This document shows, piece by piece, positions 34,233-44,785 of a stretch of 64,000 nucleotides of DNA. Below the pieces are notes generated by a model, which was not told the DNA's origin, ran no database searches, and saw only the letters and a program-made list of their open reading frames with translations. The first letter of the stretch is position 1, and each line of letters opens with the position of its first letter. This DNA is from Calendula officinalis (taxonomy: Eukaryota > Streptophyta > Magnoliopsida > Asterales > Asteraceae), in contig OY970825.1 in the NCBI GenBank assembly GCA_963853835.1, positions 24,242,835-24,306,834 on the forward strand, read 5' to 3'. Position numbers and translations under genes: made by a program.

Positions 34233-35160
34233 TGATTGAATGAATTCATACAGAAACAAATAGTAAAATGGCAACCCACATATGGAAAAACTCAATTCGT
34301 ATTGGTCAACCAATCTTAATACATTGAAATTTATACAAATGAAATATTGATTAGTTTAGTGAAATCATCATTTACTTTCATTATAGTTTTGTTGAAGATT
34401 TTATTTTTTAACTTCTTAAATAGCTTACATGTCCAAAGGTTCAAACTATAGTCAATATGACCATCTCTTTCATGTAAATAATGGTCCATTTGCCTTTAGC
34501 GTAGAAAAAGTAATACTAATAATTAGTTGAATTAGATTTATGAATGGGATAGGGTTTGATGTAAAATTCAACACTCAGTTTTAACTTTAACTTTGTGTAA
34601 ATTTGTGGGTTTTGGTGGGATTAAGACTTCCTCTTCTTGTCTTCTAATTTATTTTTCCACAAACATATCACAATCATGTCCCATCAGCTCTTTTTTAATC
34701 AAGTGCGGAGTAAATCTTTAGTTAAAATTAACCAGACATAGTAAAACAAAGTTGTAATCAACTACCGAATCTGAGAATAAATGTTTTTCACCAAAAAGTC
34801 TTATTACCTAGCAGTATAAGGTGTTGAAAAATATCCTTATTAGTTTGTAGTCATAAGTTTGAGTCCTGTTGTGGAAAAAAATTGGTGTAAATTTAAGAAT
34901 AATTTAAAGAATAAATTAAAAATATCCTTATTTCTTTTCGGATAATTCTGTAGTATTTCGAAGAATATAACTTCTGAAGGTTCCGATTTAAGCTTTATTA
35001 ACTATTTATAAAGAAAAACAAGACATAGGTAGGTAGGAGAGATGTCGATACCCGATAGGAAAGCTGAAAATAATATAAGTAGGATATTAGTCAACCATTC
35101 TGACCCATTTTTTCTGGCCCAAGATGAGGCGATGGGCCGATTATTAAATATGATCTAACC
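34233..35160. other. Intergenic stretch, possible SINE remnant
   Basis: At 34807-34900 the order AAGGTGTTGAAA, then AAGTTTGAGTCCTG and TGTGGAAAAAAATTGGTG, resembles a plant tRNA-derived SINE (B-box-like GTTTGAGTCC). The A box is poor and no target duplication was found, so this is tentative. No gene is seen. Confidence 0.35.
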
Positions 35161-35168
35161 ATCAAGAA

Positions 35169-35689
35169 TAGGGGTGAGCATAGCCGGGTACCCGCCGGTT
35201 CCGACCGGAACCGGAACCTCTTGTACCGGTTCCTCAATTTTCGGAACCGGAACCGCAACCTCCGGTTCCGGTTACCATGTTTCTATAAAATCGTAAAATT
35301 AAAATAAGATGTGAAACTTAATTAATCATTTTTTGTCAATTTATCAACTAATCATTGAATAATCATAAACTCCAAACACTTAAACATATGATTTTCTATA
35401 TATTATATCGTTACAACACAATATTTAGACTAATTAATGACTAAACTCATTAAAAAGTACACAAAATTTCTCATATTGTTAAATTTGGACATTAATTTTA
35501 TCATATATATAATATTTTAACAAAAATAGACCGAATAATCGCCGGTTCCGGTTATCCACCGGTTACCGGTTCCTAAATTTTGGGAACCGGAACCTCCTAG
35601 GGCGGTTCCATAATTTTAGGAACCGGAACCGGCGGTTCCAAAACGGTTCGGGTTCCAATTCTGATTACCCCTTTTTTCTGCTCCCCCTA
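35169..35689. mobile_element. hAT-type MITE rich in CGGTTCCGG (521 bp)
   Basis: The 8-bp target duplication ATCAAGAA lies at 35161-35168 and 35690-35697. The ends TAGGGGTGAGCA and the complement of TGCTCCCCCTA form short inverted repeats. Eight-base duplications and such ends are typical of hAT elements. The subterminal regions are packed with CCGGTTCC/GGAACCGG words on both strands, a likely clustered subterminal repeat for transposase binding (inference). There is no transposase. Confidence 0.85.
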
Positions 35690-35875
35690 ATCAAGAATGT
35701 GCGTTTAAAGCAGGTGACCTTTTCTTAGCAGAGGTACTATGAGGTGTGGAATGATAATAAAAGTAATAAAAAGGGTTGTTGGATTTCTGTAATATTATTA
35801 TTGATTATCCATTAGTGGGTAATAATGCATTCCTAAACAAGTTAAAAGTAAGCATTTGGCCTAGCGGTATGGTGT

Positions 35876-36166
35876 TACTACCCTGCACTATTAAAGGTGC
35901 ACCATTGTACCATGAACTTGACAAAATGGTCAATTTAGTAAATGGTCAATTTAGTACCCTAACTCATAAATTTGATCACGTTTTCTTACTTGATTTAATT
36001 TTATTGGAGCTTTAAATAGACTAAAAAATGTATGTTTATCTCAATATATTGATATTAGAAGCAAATGATATGAGAAAACAAGAGCAAATTAGTAAGTCAG
36101 GTACTAAATTGACCATTTTGTCAAGTTCAGGGTACCATGGTGCACCTTTAATAGTTCAGGGTAGTA
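35876..36166. repeat. Inverted-repeat element, copy A
   Basis: Long inverted arms of about 60 bp: CTACCCTGCACTATTAAAGG at the left and the complement of CCTTTAATAGTTCAGGGTAG at the right. GGTGCACC, TGACAAAATGGTCAATT and TAGTACC/GGTACTA lie inside. It is a fold-back MITE-like element. A second diverged copy is at 43794-44067. No clean target duplication was found. The small open frames here are read from the repeat. Confidence 0.7.
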
Positions 36167-36413
36167 GATATTTCAGTAGATATTTCACTCAGCCAAGTTC
36201 AAGGTACTAAAATACATTTTGGCCTTGAATTAAAGCTCAAAACGCAAACATACAAACACCAAATAATCACCAAACACTCGATTTATATTATAGAATACTT
36301 TGAAAAGAAAAGGTGAAGTGGACATAACAAAATTTGTAGCACCAAAAAACAAAAACAGGCCCTCTAAACATCAAACAATTTCAATTAAAAACAAAGAAGG
36401 AGCATACTTATGC

Positions 36414-37631
36414 TTATTTCTCTGATGAGTTTGGTCCTCTCTTCTTTCCGAAACCAACAACTGCACAATCAACAACCAAAAATTACAATCTTCAGCTATA
36501 TAAACATAACTCAACTAGGTGCATCTAGATAAATAGCTAAATTAATCATAATCATAATAATAAATAATTATACCTTCAAACAACTCAACTTAGCAAACTA
36601 ATTCATACATATAGCTCAACCATGAGACTTAAGAGGGTGTTTATTAGGTTAATAAGCTTTTGTTGAACAAAGCGTTTGGATTGGCTTCTTAAGGTAAAAT
36701 GACCAAAAGGGGCAATCTTGATAAGGTAATAATAAGCTCAAGTGTTTGGTTTAGTTGAGCTTGTATAAAAGTTGTTTGACTGAGCTTATACCAAGTTTTA
36801 AAAACTTTATCATTTATGGAAAAAGGTGGATTCATATGTGAAAAGGTGAACTCAGGTTGTAGAGAAAAGAGAGGGTAAGGATGTAAAAACCTCTTAATAA
36901 GATTATAATACACCCTATTTAAAACCACTTAAATAAGCTTATAAGCTCTCCCAAACACTTAGAATTGCTTATTAAGCTCACCCCCTTAGTTTGATTCGAT
37001 TATCTGATCACTCTCGTTTTGACTTGTAATTTTGTTTGCACTGCAGCTTTTGTGTTTTATACAAGCAAGGCTTTTTAGTTAACTATGCAATAGAGTTACT
37101 AATCTAAATGGGATCACAAGGAATTCAGGCAATCTATAAAAAAAAGTAGTAAAATACAAAAAGGATTATACTAGTTGGTTTGAACACATAACAAGTTTTG
37201 AAGGAGCAGCTCAATATTTGTGCTAGCCGGTTTTATAAATAAATGAATATGAATATATATAAAAGAGATTAAAGGCAACTTACCGGCAGTGACGAAACGT
37301 CGGTTGTATTGAATGCGCTTGTGAGCGCGTCCACGTGGTTGCTTCTTCTTATCTTGCTTCGCAACCTTTGGTGTTTGACCTCTGACCTTACCGGCACGAG
37401 CCAATGATCCGTGAACCTTTCCTGTAATCAGATTTCGACCGAAAAAACAAAATTAATAGAGCGGTTACATGTCGAATGAAGAAGAATTTAACATCACAAT
37501 TTAGAAAAGTCGCAATACATCAATGGCAAAAATCACGGTCCATAATACGCCAAATCGGCAGCGATTAACATTTGAAAAGTAACAAAAACGAAGATCTGAT
37601 TCACGAATTGCAATTCGTTAAGCTTACCCAT
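36414..37631 (-). CDS. RPS30: 40S ribosomal protein eS30 (three coding exons)
   Basis: The minus-strand coding exons are 37631-37628 (ATGG only), 37421-37284 and 36460-36414. Splice sites are ATGG|GTAAGC, TTACAG|GAAAGG, GCCG|GTAAGT and GTGCAG|TTGTTGG, and the stop is TAA. The 189 nt encode 62 residues, the usual length for plant eS30. Residues 1-11 read MGKVHGSLARA, followed by GKVRGQTPKVAKQDKKKQPR, RRFVTAVVGFGKKRG and a C-terminal PNSSEK. It is a very basic small-subunit protein of the cytosolic ribosome. Plants, unlike animals, make it without the ubiquitin-like FUBI fusion, and none is seen here. The second intron (36461-37283) carries a MITE. The promoter has a telo-box and site II elements. 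Confidence is high because frames join exactly at both introns. Confidence 0.95.
36632..36985. mobile_element. Harbinger-type MITE in intron 2 of the eS30 gene
   Basis: It is flanked by TTA (36629-36631 and 36986-36988). Its left end is AGAGGGTGTTTATTAGG followed by TTAATAAGC, and its right end is the complement of GGGGGTGAGC followed by TTAATAAGC. AATAAGCT words occur throughout. It occupies about 40 percent of the 823-bp intron and stays clear of the splice sites. Confidence 0.75.
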
Positions 37632-37699
37632 GCTGAAATTGAGATTCTTTAGCTGCTGCTCTGGTCTTCGCTTCGACTGTAGCTAGTGCGAGAAAGGTT

Positions 37700-37819
37700 T
37701 TAGGGTTAGGGTTGGGGGAGAACTATATATCATTCGGGCAGACAGTTAATTTGGGCCTTTTGAAGTAGTACTTTACACAATAAATGGACCAACATATTAG
37801 GCTCAATTATAAATGGGCC
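37700..37819 (-). promoter_or_regulatory. eS30 promoter: telo-box, TATA box and two site II motifs
   Basis: In gene sense, TGGGCC-type site II motifs (complement, GGCCCA) occur at 37814-37819 and 37752-37757, ATATATAG at 37723-37730, and tandem AACCCTAACCCTAA telo-box sequence at 37700-37713, just upstream of the leader. Telo-box plus site II is the common promoter signature of Arabidopsis cytosolic ribosomal protein genes (TCP and PUR-alpha binding in the literature). It is seen here as sequence only. Confidence 0.8.
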
Positions 37820-37919
37820 TACGAAATAGGCTTCCAGTTTTATTTGCAACTTGAAGCCCTTAATTTCTCATTAAGTGGCAACTTGTAAATCAGATCAGGT
37901 ATATCAAGAGAGTTTGTTA

Positions 37920-38053
37920 GGGAATGTTTGAGAAAACTTATTAACGGAGCTTACGAGCTTATTAGCTTATTAAGTTTAATTACGCTTGAAAATTTGAGCT
38001 TAATATGCTAATAAGCTCATAAGCTCCGTTAATAAGCTTTCCCAAACATGCCC
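37920..38053. mobile_element. Short fold-back Harbinger-type MITE (134 bp)
   Basis: TTA flanks at 37917-37919 and 38054-38056. The left arm GGGAATGTTTGAGAAAACTT then ATTAACGGAGCTTA is mirrored by the right arm TAAGCTCCGTTAATAAGC then TTTCCCAAACATGCCC. The two arms make up most of the element, so the transcript would form a long hairpin. It lies about 100 bp upstream of the site II motifs of the eS30 gene. Confidence 0.9.
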
Positions 38054-38056
38054 TTA

Positions 38057-38965
38057 ATACCTGTTAACCCGTCTTTAAATAAAAAGTTAGAACTTTCTTT
38101 CCTCTTACTCACACAAATTTAATAATAACTCTGAATCATTTATATATTTACATCATTCAAATATTAATCATCCGGATGCTACAAAACGACACATCTTTGA
38201 AGTAGTTTGGATGGTTCGGTTTGAACTTTTAAAAACCCAAAATCATTTGGTTTCACCTATTTAGTTTGGATAAAAACAAACCATCCAAACTCCCTGCTCC
38301 TAGATATAGTATCTTGGTATCGGCACTTAAAAACTATAACGTAATTATTAATTATGAGAAATATATGGCACGAGATATTTGGTGTACTTAGGATACGTGG
38401 GGAGAAAAACTTACCGAATATAAAATCCAAAAGGCTCTCCATATGAGACAAGATGGTTGATCTAGATCTGAAGTTATGTTTTTTCTTTAATTAATGTAAA
38501 GAATGAAAAGTATATTATATGCATACTTGATTTTGCTTGATTTGTTTGATACTATAACCATAAACAAAATCGGCATGGTTTGAAAATGATGTAAACCGTA
38601 AATGCATCGCTTTCTCTAGAAATCAAACGAACTTAGGGTTTATTTATGTGATTTTGTGGTTCACTTTACACCCAAACTATTTGGTTTAAGCTCTATAAAT
38701 CTAGCTAATCTGGTAGTACTTCATGTTAGATAGAATATCCATACTAAGACGTCTTGCATTTTGGTTTTCGAATACGTTTGAGGGAAACATGCGTTTGTGA
38801 ATCTTTTTTTTTTTTTTTGAACTACCGTAGGACCTCCGTCCCCGAAGCGAAGAAAGAGAAGCAGGAACAAGAGGTTGTCCTCTCCCGGCCCAGTAGTTCC
38901 GCACCAAAACGAAGCTAACTAGGGTTTCTTTTCTCATGGGTTTGAATAGTTGAGGTTTTACAGTG
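38057..38965. other. Intergenic stretch, repeat-like
   Basis: A T-run at 38807-38819 precedes GAACTACCGTAGGACCTCCG, which looks like a repeat edge. Part of 38090-38195 resembles the right half of the MITE family at 11.6 and 34.0 kb (ATCATTCAAATATTAATCATCCGGATGCTAC). No gene is seen. Confidence 0.4.
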
Positions 38966-38970
38966 GGACA

Positions 38971-39721
38971 TGTAGGAGCTAATACCAATTTTCATTAAAT
39001 AAAATACAATACAATTGGGAAATGACTAAAAACAAATACAAGATTGAAACAAGAATATGTAGAAACAAAGAAGGAACAAGTTTTGGTTGAGTCTCGTGAA
39101 ATTCACGATCCCCTTAAAATAGATTCGTCGTCTATCTCAGGGTAAAACAACCGAGTAGTTTTACACTACCGAATATAATCCAAGCCAAAACACTTATCGA
39201 AAGTTCTTTTGTTTAAGGATCACTAATCTTGGAGAGCAAATTATGATGCTTGTAAGTGAGTAGGAAAGTATATGAATTTGTGTTTGTGTTCTCAAGAATG
39301 TGTCTTACCAATGAACCATACCCTCTCTATTTATAATACAACTTGGTCCAAGGTCTAATGACACACATTAATGTCATTATGACCATTAAGCCATTCAATA
39401 CAAAGAAAATATAATCATTGTATTCAAATAAATTTTAATGACATACATTAAAATTATTAATATTATTATCAATAATATCTTTTGAATACACCCACTAAAC
39501 CGAGTGGCAAAACCGAGTGGCAAAACCGAACCCTCATGAAACCCGGAAGACGAGCGTGGATAGGTTCAAGTTCTCACTAGTTCATTTTGTTTTATTTCTT
39601 TGTTCCATACACCCCACTTTGAGAGTCGATATCTCATTCACCACAACTACATTTTGGACATACCAACCATTAATTATATATAATTAAATTTATAATTATA
39701 TGTGTCCAAAATTTTCCAACA
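38971..39721 (-). repeat. 3' LTR of the noncoding element
   Basis: Starts TGTAGGAGCTAATACC and ends TTTTCCAACA on the plus strand. It includes a CTATTTATAATA TATA-like region near 39335 and direct CCGAGTGGCAAAA duplications near 39500. Confidence 0.85.
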
Positions 39722-41556
39722 ATCCCCCACATGAATAGAGATCGATCTAAAACACAACAAAATTTCGATAAATGTTCAACACTTAAGTCTTGCAAAGGAT
39801 AGGTAGGTGTTAGCCTTTGAACCTTCCCTTGAGAAGCACACTTAGTCTCCTAGCAGTCAGTAGACGCGATGTCCTTGAACTGAATACGCCTTTTGTGTAG
39901 ACGACAGTATACATTCTCACAAGACTCTCCCTAACTTGTTCATATCCTCTTATCGTGCCCGTCTTGGTCATGGACACTGCCTGGTTCTGCGAGAGCTACT
40001 GAGAATTGTGCCCCAACAATTTCATTCGAAGCGACCCCACTTCTCCCTCACATAGGTGATTCTCTATCACGAATTATTAAAAGCCATAGGTGATTATCCT
40101 CATTGTCACTGAACTAGGAATGGACTAGGAAGTAGTACTATGTACTCCCTTTAAGAATGTTTGAAGGAATTCCGTTACCTCCCCAGTGACATCCCTTCGT
40201 TTATACAATTAGGTTGTCCTATTGAACCTAGATCTTGGGATCTCCAGTCAACTAGGTTAGGTTTCCTTCGCATAAACTTTATTCCACGGGCTTTAGTCAC
40301 ATTCCTTTATAACTAACTCTCTACTTAAGCCTTTTCATAAGCGGATCCGCAATGTTATCATTTAACTTATATATAGTTAATCTTGATAACTTCAATTGAG
40401 AGTAGTTGTCATATCATATTATGTCTTACCATTATATATTGTACACTTGACTAATGTAAATGTAAGACAATAATATATACCAATATATACATCAATTATT
40501 TGGAATATCTTCATTAATTGATGTAATTTTTTTTTCTTAAGATGAATTAATACCTTAGCAAGGTACCCCACATTCGTAAGTATTTATTAGACGATTTTCT
40601 TTCAAACCAAAATTTCATATGATGTTTCATCTTATCCTCACGGGTTATCTTATATAAAAGATAAGTAGTCGACACACGACTTACCCCCAAATTTGTACAA
40701 ATTATTGTATCAATTGCCTCATTTTTACTTTCCCTTAAGTAAAATTACACCCTTTTGTGTATATCAAGGAGTTTTGGTTATTTCTTTCAACCAAATGAAA
40801 GGATGAATTTTGTCAATTTGTTACATTCGTGACTTTGAATCAATGTGGAATGTTGGTGGTATGCCATTTAATATACTAAAACCAAATTTAATTAAATTTA
40901 TATGGCATAATCAACCATGTTAAATATTTAACAATTTAAAATAAATGAACAACTTTATTAGCATTTTATCAAAATAGCGGTTACAAGTTGTCATATTTAA
41001 TTTTAACATTTTTACCAACACTAATTCCACATTTTGATAACACAATTCCATTGGATTCAATCACAACCCGTATAACACACTTAGTAAGCAACTATCCGGT
41101 CACAAGAGTATTATGAATCCCCGGAACATACAAAATATTGCTCAACATGACATTATTTCTGAAATTCATCCTTAAGATAACATTTCATTCTCCTATGATA
41201 TATGTGATAGTCAACTTTTCAATAAAAGTTTTTGTTCATTTTCAACATCTTTGAAAATTGATAAACTCACTTTTATGGAAACACACATGACGGGTAGCAC
41301 CCGTATCGACGTACCATCCACTTCAATTGGTTCCCACAAATTCAATTCCGACAAATTGAAATTCATTGCCACAATATGCACATCTTACTTCATGTGCATT
41401 ATCATGTTAGGCATTGTCACAATATTTGTCATTTTTACCAAATAAAAAATGCAAATTTGACCAATAAGCCTCAACAATCAATAAGTTTCACAAAAGAAAC
41501 ACACTTTAATTAGATGTAAGATTTCTTTCAATTATACTTACAAAATGAAAATTCAC

Positions 41557-42450
41557 TCAAGAAACATAAAGCTATCTTGAATCTTACAAACTACTATAAA
41601 TCAAAATTTTACCAAGTCTCACAATTTGAAAGTAAAATTCTAGATGCCAAAGCAATTCATAGATATATAATCCCGAAGAATTTTAGCTTTTACCAAATTT
41701 GAGAAAATTCAAGTAACCAAAGTTAACTTGAAAGCTTAAACAACAAAACTTTTTCATTTCCAAAATCTTATAATTTCCAAATATCTCACATCATGAGACT
41801 ATAATCAAGAAACCAAAGTAATCTTGATATGTATAAAATGGAAATTGACATTTTTTAAGAAATTCTCTATAAATCAAGAGTAACAACAATAATATGAAAC
41901 TTCAATCCAAACATTCAATTTCCAAATAGTCTCACAAATTGAAACCATATGTCAAGAAGCCAAAGCTACCTTGACATGTATAAAATGGAAATAACATGAA
42001 CGAATGTACTTTTCTTAAATTCAAAATTTTGAAAATTATAAAGTAAACTCACTCAAGATTGAGAATAAATTCAAGATGCCAAGGCGATCTTGATAACTAA
42101 AAGTTATAAAATTTTAAAACCAAAGATTCAAGTCATTTTCTCACTATATGAGATTAAAATCAAGAAAACCCAAGTTATCTTGATACTTGAAACAATATAA
42201 ATCAAAACATTTATATCCAAAAAACTTTTAATTTCCAAATATCTCATACAATGAGACTATATTCAAGATGCCAAAGTAATCTTGATATGTATAAAATGGA
42301 AATTACGAAAAGTTTATAAAATATTTTCTCAAACAAATTCTTTATAATTAAAGAATAACGACAATATTATTAAATATAAATCCAAAATATTCGATTTCCA
42401 AATAGTCTCACAAATTAAAATCATATGTCAAGAAGCCAAAACTACCTTGA
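41557..42450 (-). repeat. Eight copies of a small hairpin module inside the noncoding element
   Basis: An imperfect inverted repeat of about 23 nt (TCAAGA, a loop with CCAAAG, then TCTTGA) recurs at 41557, 41709, 41805, 41952, 42071, 42160, 42263 and 42428. It is usually preceded by a TCTCA...GAGACT phrase and followed by ATAAAATGGAAAT. The spacing is about 90-165 bp. At 42263 the two 7-nt arms (TCAAGAT/ATCTTGA) pair perfectly around a 9-nt loop. No peptide is encoded consistently. Confidence 0.8.
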
Positions 42451-42775
42451 GATGAAGAAAATGGAAATCAAAATCACTTACAAACCAATGTCCACAAATA
42501 TAAATTTTAAATCCAAAATTGTTTTAAACAATATATCAAGTTATTTAAAATCAATCTTTAAACACTTGATATAATAAAATTCAAATTCAAAAATTTGATT
42601 TAAAAATTTAAACAAAACAAAATTGGAAATTTTCTAAAAACTCAATTGAACTTTTTGTTCTATAAAATGTTTCAATCACCACTTTTTCCGAATCTATGCT
42701 ATTAATGAGCAAAATCCGAAAAAAATGTATTTTCCAACCGGTATTAGCAAATAGACGACGAATCTATTTTAAGTT

Positions 42776-43530
42776 TGTAGGAGCTAATACCAATTTTCAT
42801 TAAATAAAATACAATACAATTGGGAAATGACTAAAAACAAATACAAGATTGAAACAAGAGTATGGAGAAACAAAGAAGGAACAAGTTTTGGTTGAGTCTC
42901 GTGAAATTCACGATCCCCTTAAAATAGATTCGTCGTCTATCTCCAAGGGTAAAACAACCGAGTAGTTTTACACTACCGAATATAATCCAAGCCAAAACAC
43001 TTATCGAAAGTTCTTGTGTTTAAGGATCACTAATCTTGGAGAGAGCAAATTATGATGCTTGTAAGTGAGTAGGAAAGTATATGAATTTGTGTTTGTGTTC
43101 TCAAGAATGTGTCTTACCAATGAACCATACCCTCTCTATTTATAATACAACTTGGTCCAAGGTCTAATGACACACATTAATGTCATTATGACCATTAAGC
43201 CATTCAATACAAAGAAAATAAAATCATTGTATTCAAATAAATTTTAATGACATACATTAAAATTATTAATATTATTATCAATAATATCTTTTGAATACAC
43301 CCACTAAACCGAGTGGCAAAACCGAGTGGCAAAACCGAACCCTCATGAAACCCGGAAGACGAGCGTGGATAGGTTCAAGTTCCCACTAGTTCATTTTGTT
43401 TTATTTCTTTGTTCCATACACCTCACTTTGAGAGTCGATATCTCATTCACCACAACTACATTTTGGACATACCAACGATTAATTATATATAATTAAATTC
43501 ATAATTATATGTGTCTAAAATTTTCCAACA
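42776..43530 (-). repeat. 5' LTR of the noncoding element
   Basis: Direct repeat of 38971-39721, 755 bp, with two small insertions (CCAAGGG for CAGGG near 42943; GAGAGAG for GAGAG near 43040). Confidence 0.85.
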
Positions 43531-43535
43531 GGACA

Positions 43536-43793
43536 TACCTTTGATTTCCTTACACCTGAGATGGTGAATCTCTACAACAGAGTTCAATGAATTACGCATA
43601 TTATGTTATCACGCCTAAATCCACAAAAAATATTTTCAAAAGAATTAGTTTTCTGATTCAAAAAGGGCTAACAGCGCTTCGTAAGCCGTAAAATCAATAT
43701 GGATTACATTTTACTTAATTTTATGTCCAGGAAAACAATGAACATAATTTAATGTCTAGAAAAACAATAATTAACTTGAAGAACTAGGTTTTC
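43536..43793. other. Short intergenic segment between elements
   Basis: Continuation of the sequence interrupted by the noncoding LTR element. No recognisable gene or repeat ends. Confidence 0.4.
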
Positions 43794-44067
43794 TACTACC
43801 ATAAACTATTAAAGGTGTATCATGATATCATGAATTTGACAAAATAGTAGATTTAGTACTCTGACTCATTAATTTGATCGCGTTTTCTTACTTGACTTAC
43901 TTGTGTTATAGTTTTTTACGGACTAAAAGTTATACATTTATCTCAATATGGATATTAGAAGCAAATCATTAGAATAAAACAATACCAAATTAGTGAGTAT
44001 GGGTAATAATCGACAATTTTATCAATTTTAGGATATTATGATGTACCTTTAGTTGTTCAGAATAGTT
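43794..44067. repeat. Inverted-repeat element, copy B
   Basis: A diverged copy of 35876-36166: CTACTACCATAAACTATTAAAGG at the left, TTAATTTGATCGCGTTTTCT, then CATTTATCTCAATATGGATA inside, and ACCTTTAGTTGTTCAGAATA at the right. The Copia element begins a few bases downstream. Confidence 0.65.
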
Positions 44068-44079
44068 GGAAAACCTAAT

Positions 44080-44697
44080 TGTTGGAACAAAACACAGATC
44101 AACTTGATACTGATGCTGCAGTTAGTACTAATCATACTTAGTACTGATGGGGCAGAACATGTTATTACTGATGAGTTGATACTGGTGTATACTATAACTA
44201 AGTTACTACTGATCATGCACAGATTGAAGATACTACTGATCAATAGTAGTTACTACTGACGTTGGTTTTGGACTTACTACTGGTTACCAGAGTTACTACT
44301 GACGATGTACATTTACTACTGGTGAATGATTTTACTACTGGTACGCGTTTTGGAAGCATATCAAGTCCGAGATCTTCGTAGAGATAGTTATAGCATGTAA
44401 ATCAATGTATATCTTTTATTATTCGATGTAAAGCAAGTCCTAGAATAACTAGGGTAAATAGTTTAGCTTCAAGGACTATTATAAATAGTTCCTTGCGAAT
44501 TGTAAACGTACGTGTGTATTGTTAACTCAATAATATACATTGAAGCTTTTTGTGAAACTGTGTTCTTAATACTTTCGCATATTATTTACAGTTCATTGTT
44601 CTTAATTACATTGATATAGTGTTGATCCGCTGCAACTTCTATATTCAATTAGATCTAAAGTGTTTATTAACTTCTCTATAGTTAATCGATCCTGACA
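44080..44697 (+). repeat. 5' LTR of the Copia element
   Basis: Runs TGTTGGAACA to GATCCTGACA. U3 carries seven exact ACTACTG copies between about 44200 and 44340, plus single TACTGRT half units from 44108. A TATA-like ATTATAAATAG lies at 44479-44489, about 150 bp downstream of the cluster. The motif cluster therefore sits where an enhancer would be expected. Confidence 0.95.
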
Positions 44698-44699
44698 AG

Positions 44700-44711
44700 T
44701 GGTATCGGAGC
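44700..44711 (+). other. Primer-binding site of the Copia element
   Basis: TGGTATCGGAGC starts two bases after the LTR. It differs at one position from the common plant TGGTATCAGAGC, the site complementary to initiator Met tRNA. Confidence 0.85.
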
Positions 44712-44785
44712 ATATTGGTTCTAGATCTACTATTTGTTAAGAACAACAAAAAGTTTTAATCTTTAAAACACACACATTGTTAATC

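Larger units (their letters stand above)
38971..43530 (-). mobile_element. Noncoding LTR retrotransposon derivative (4.56 kb)
   Basis: The target duplication GGACA (38966-38970 and 43531-43535) surrounds two direct LTRs: 38971-39721 (751 bp) and 42776-43530 (755 bp). In minus-strand sense they run TGTTGGAAAATTTT to AGCTCCTACA. A purine-rich GTGGGGGAT lies just before the left-hand LTR on the minus strand, which fits a polypurine tract and sets the orientation. The sequence after the other LTR is not the usual Met-tRNA site. The 3.05 kb interior has no gag or pol on either strand, so it depends on other elements. About ten substitutions plus small indels separate the LTRs, making this older than the Copia element at 44 kb. 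Confidence 0.85.
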
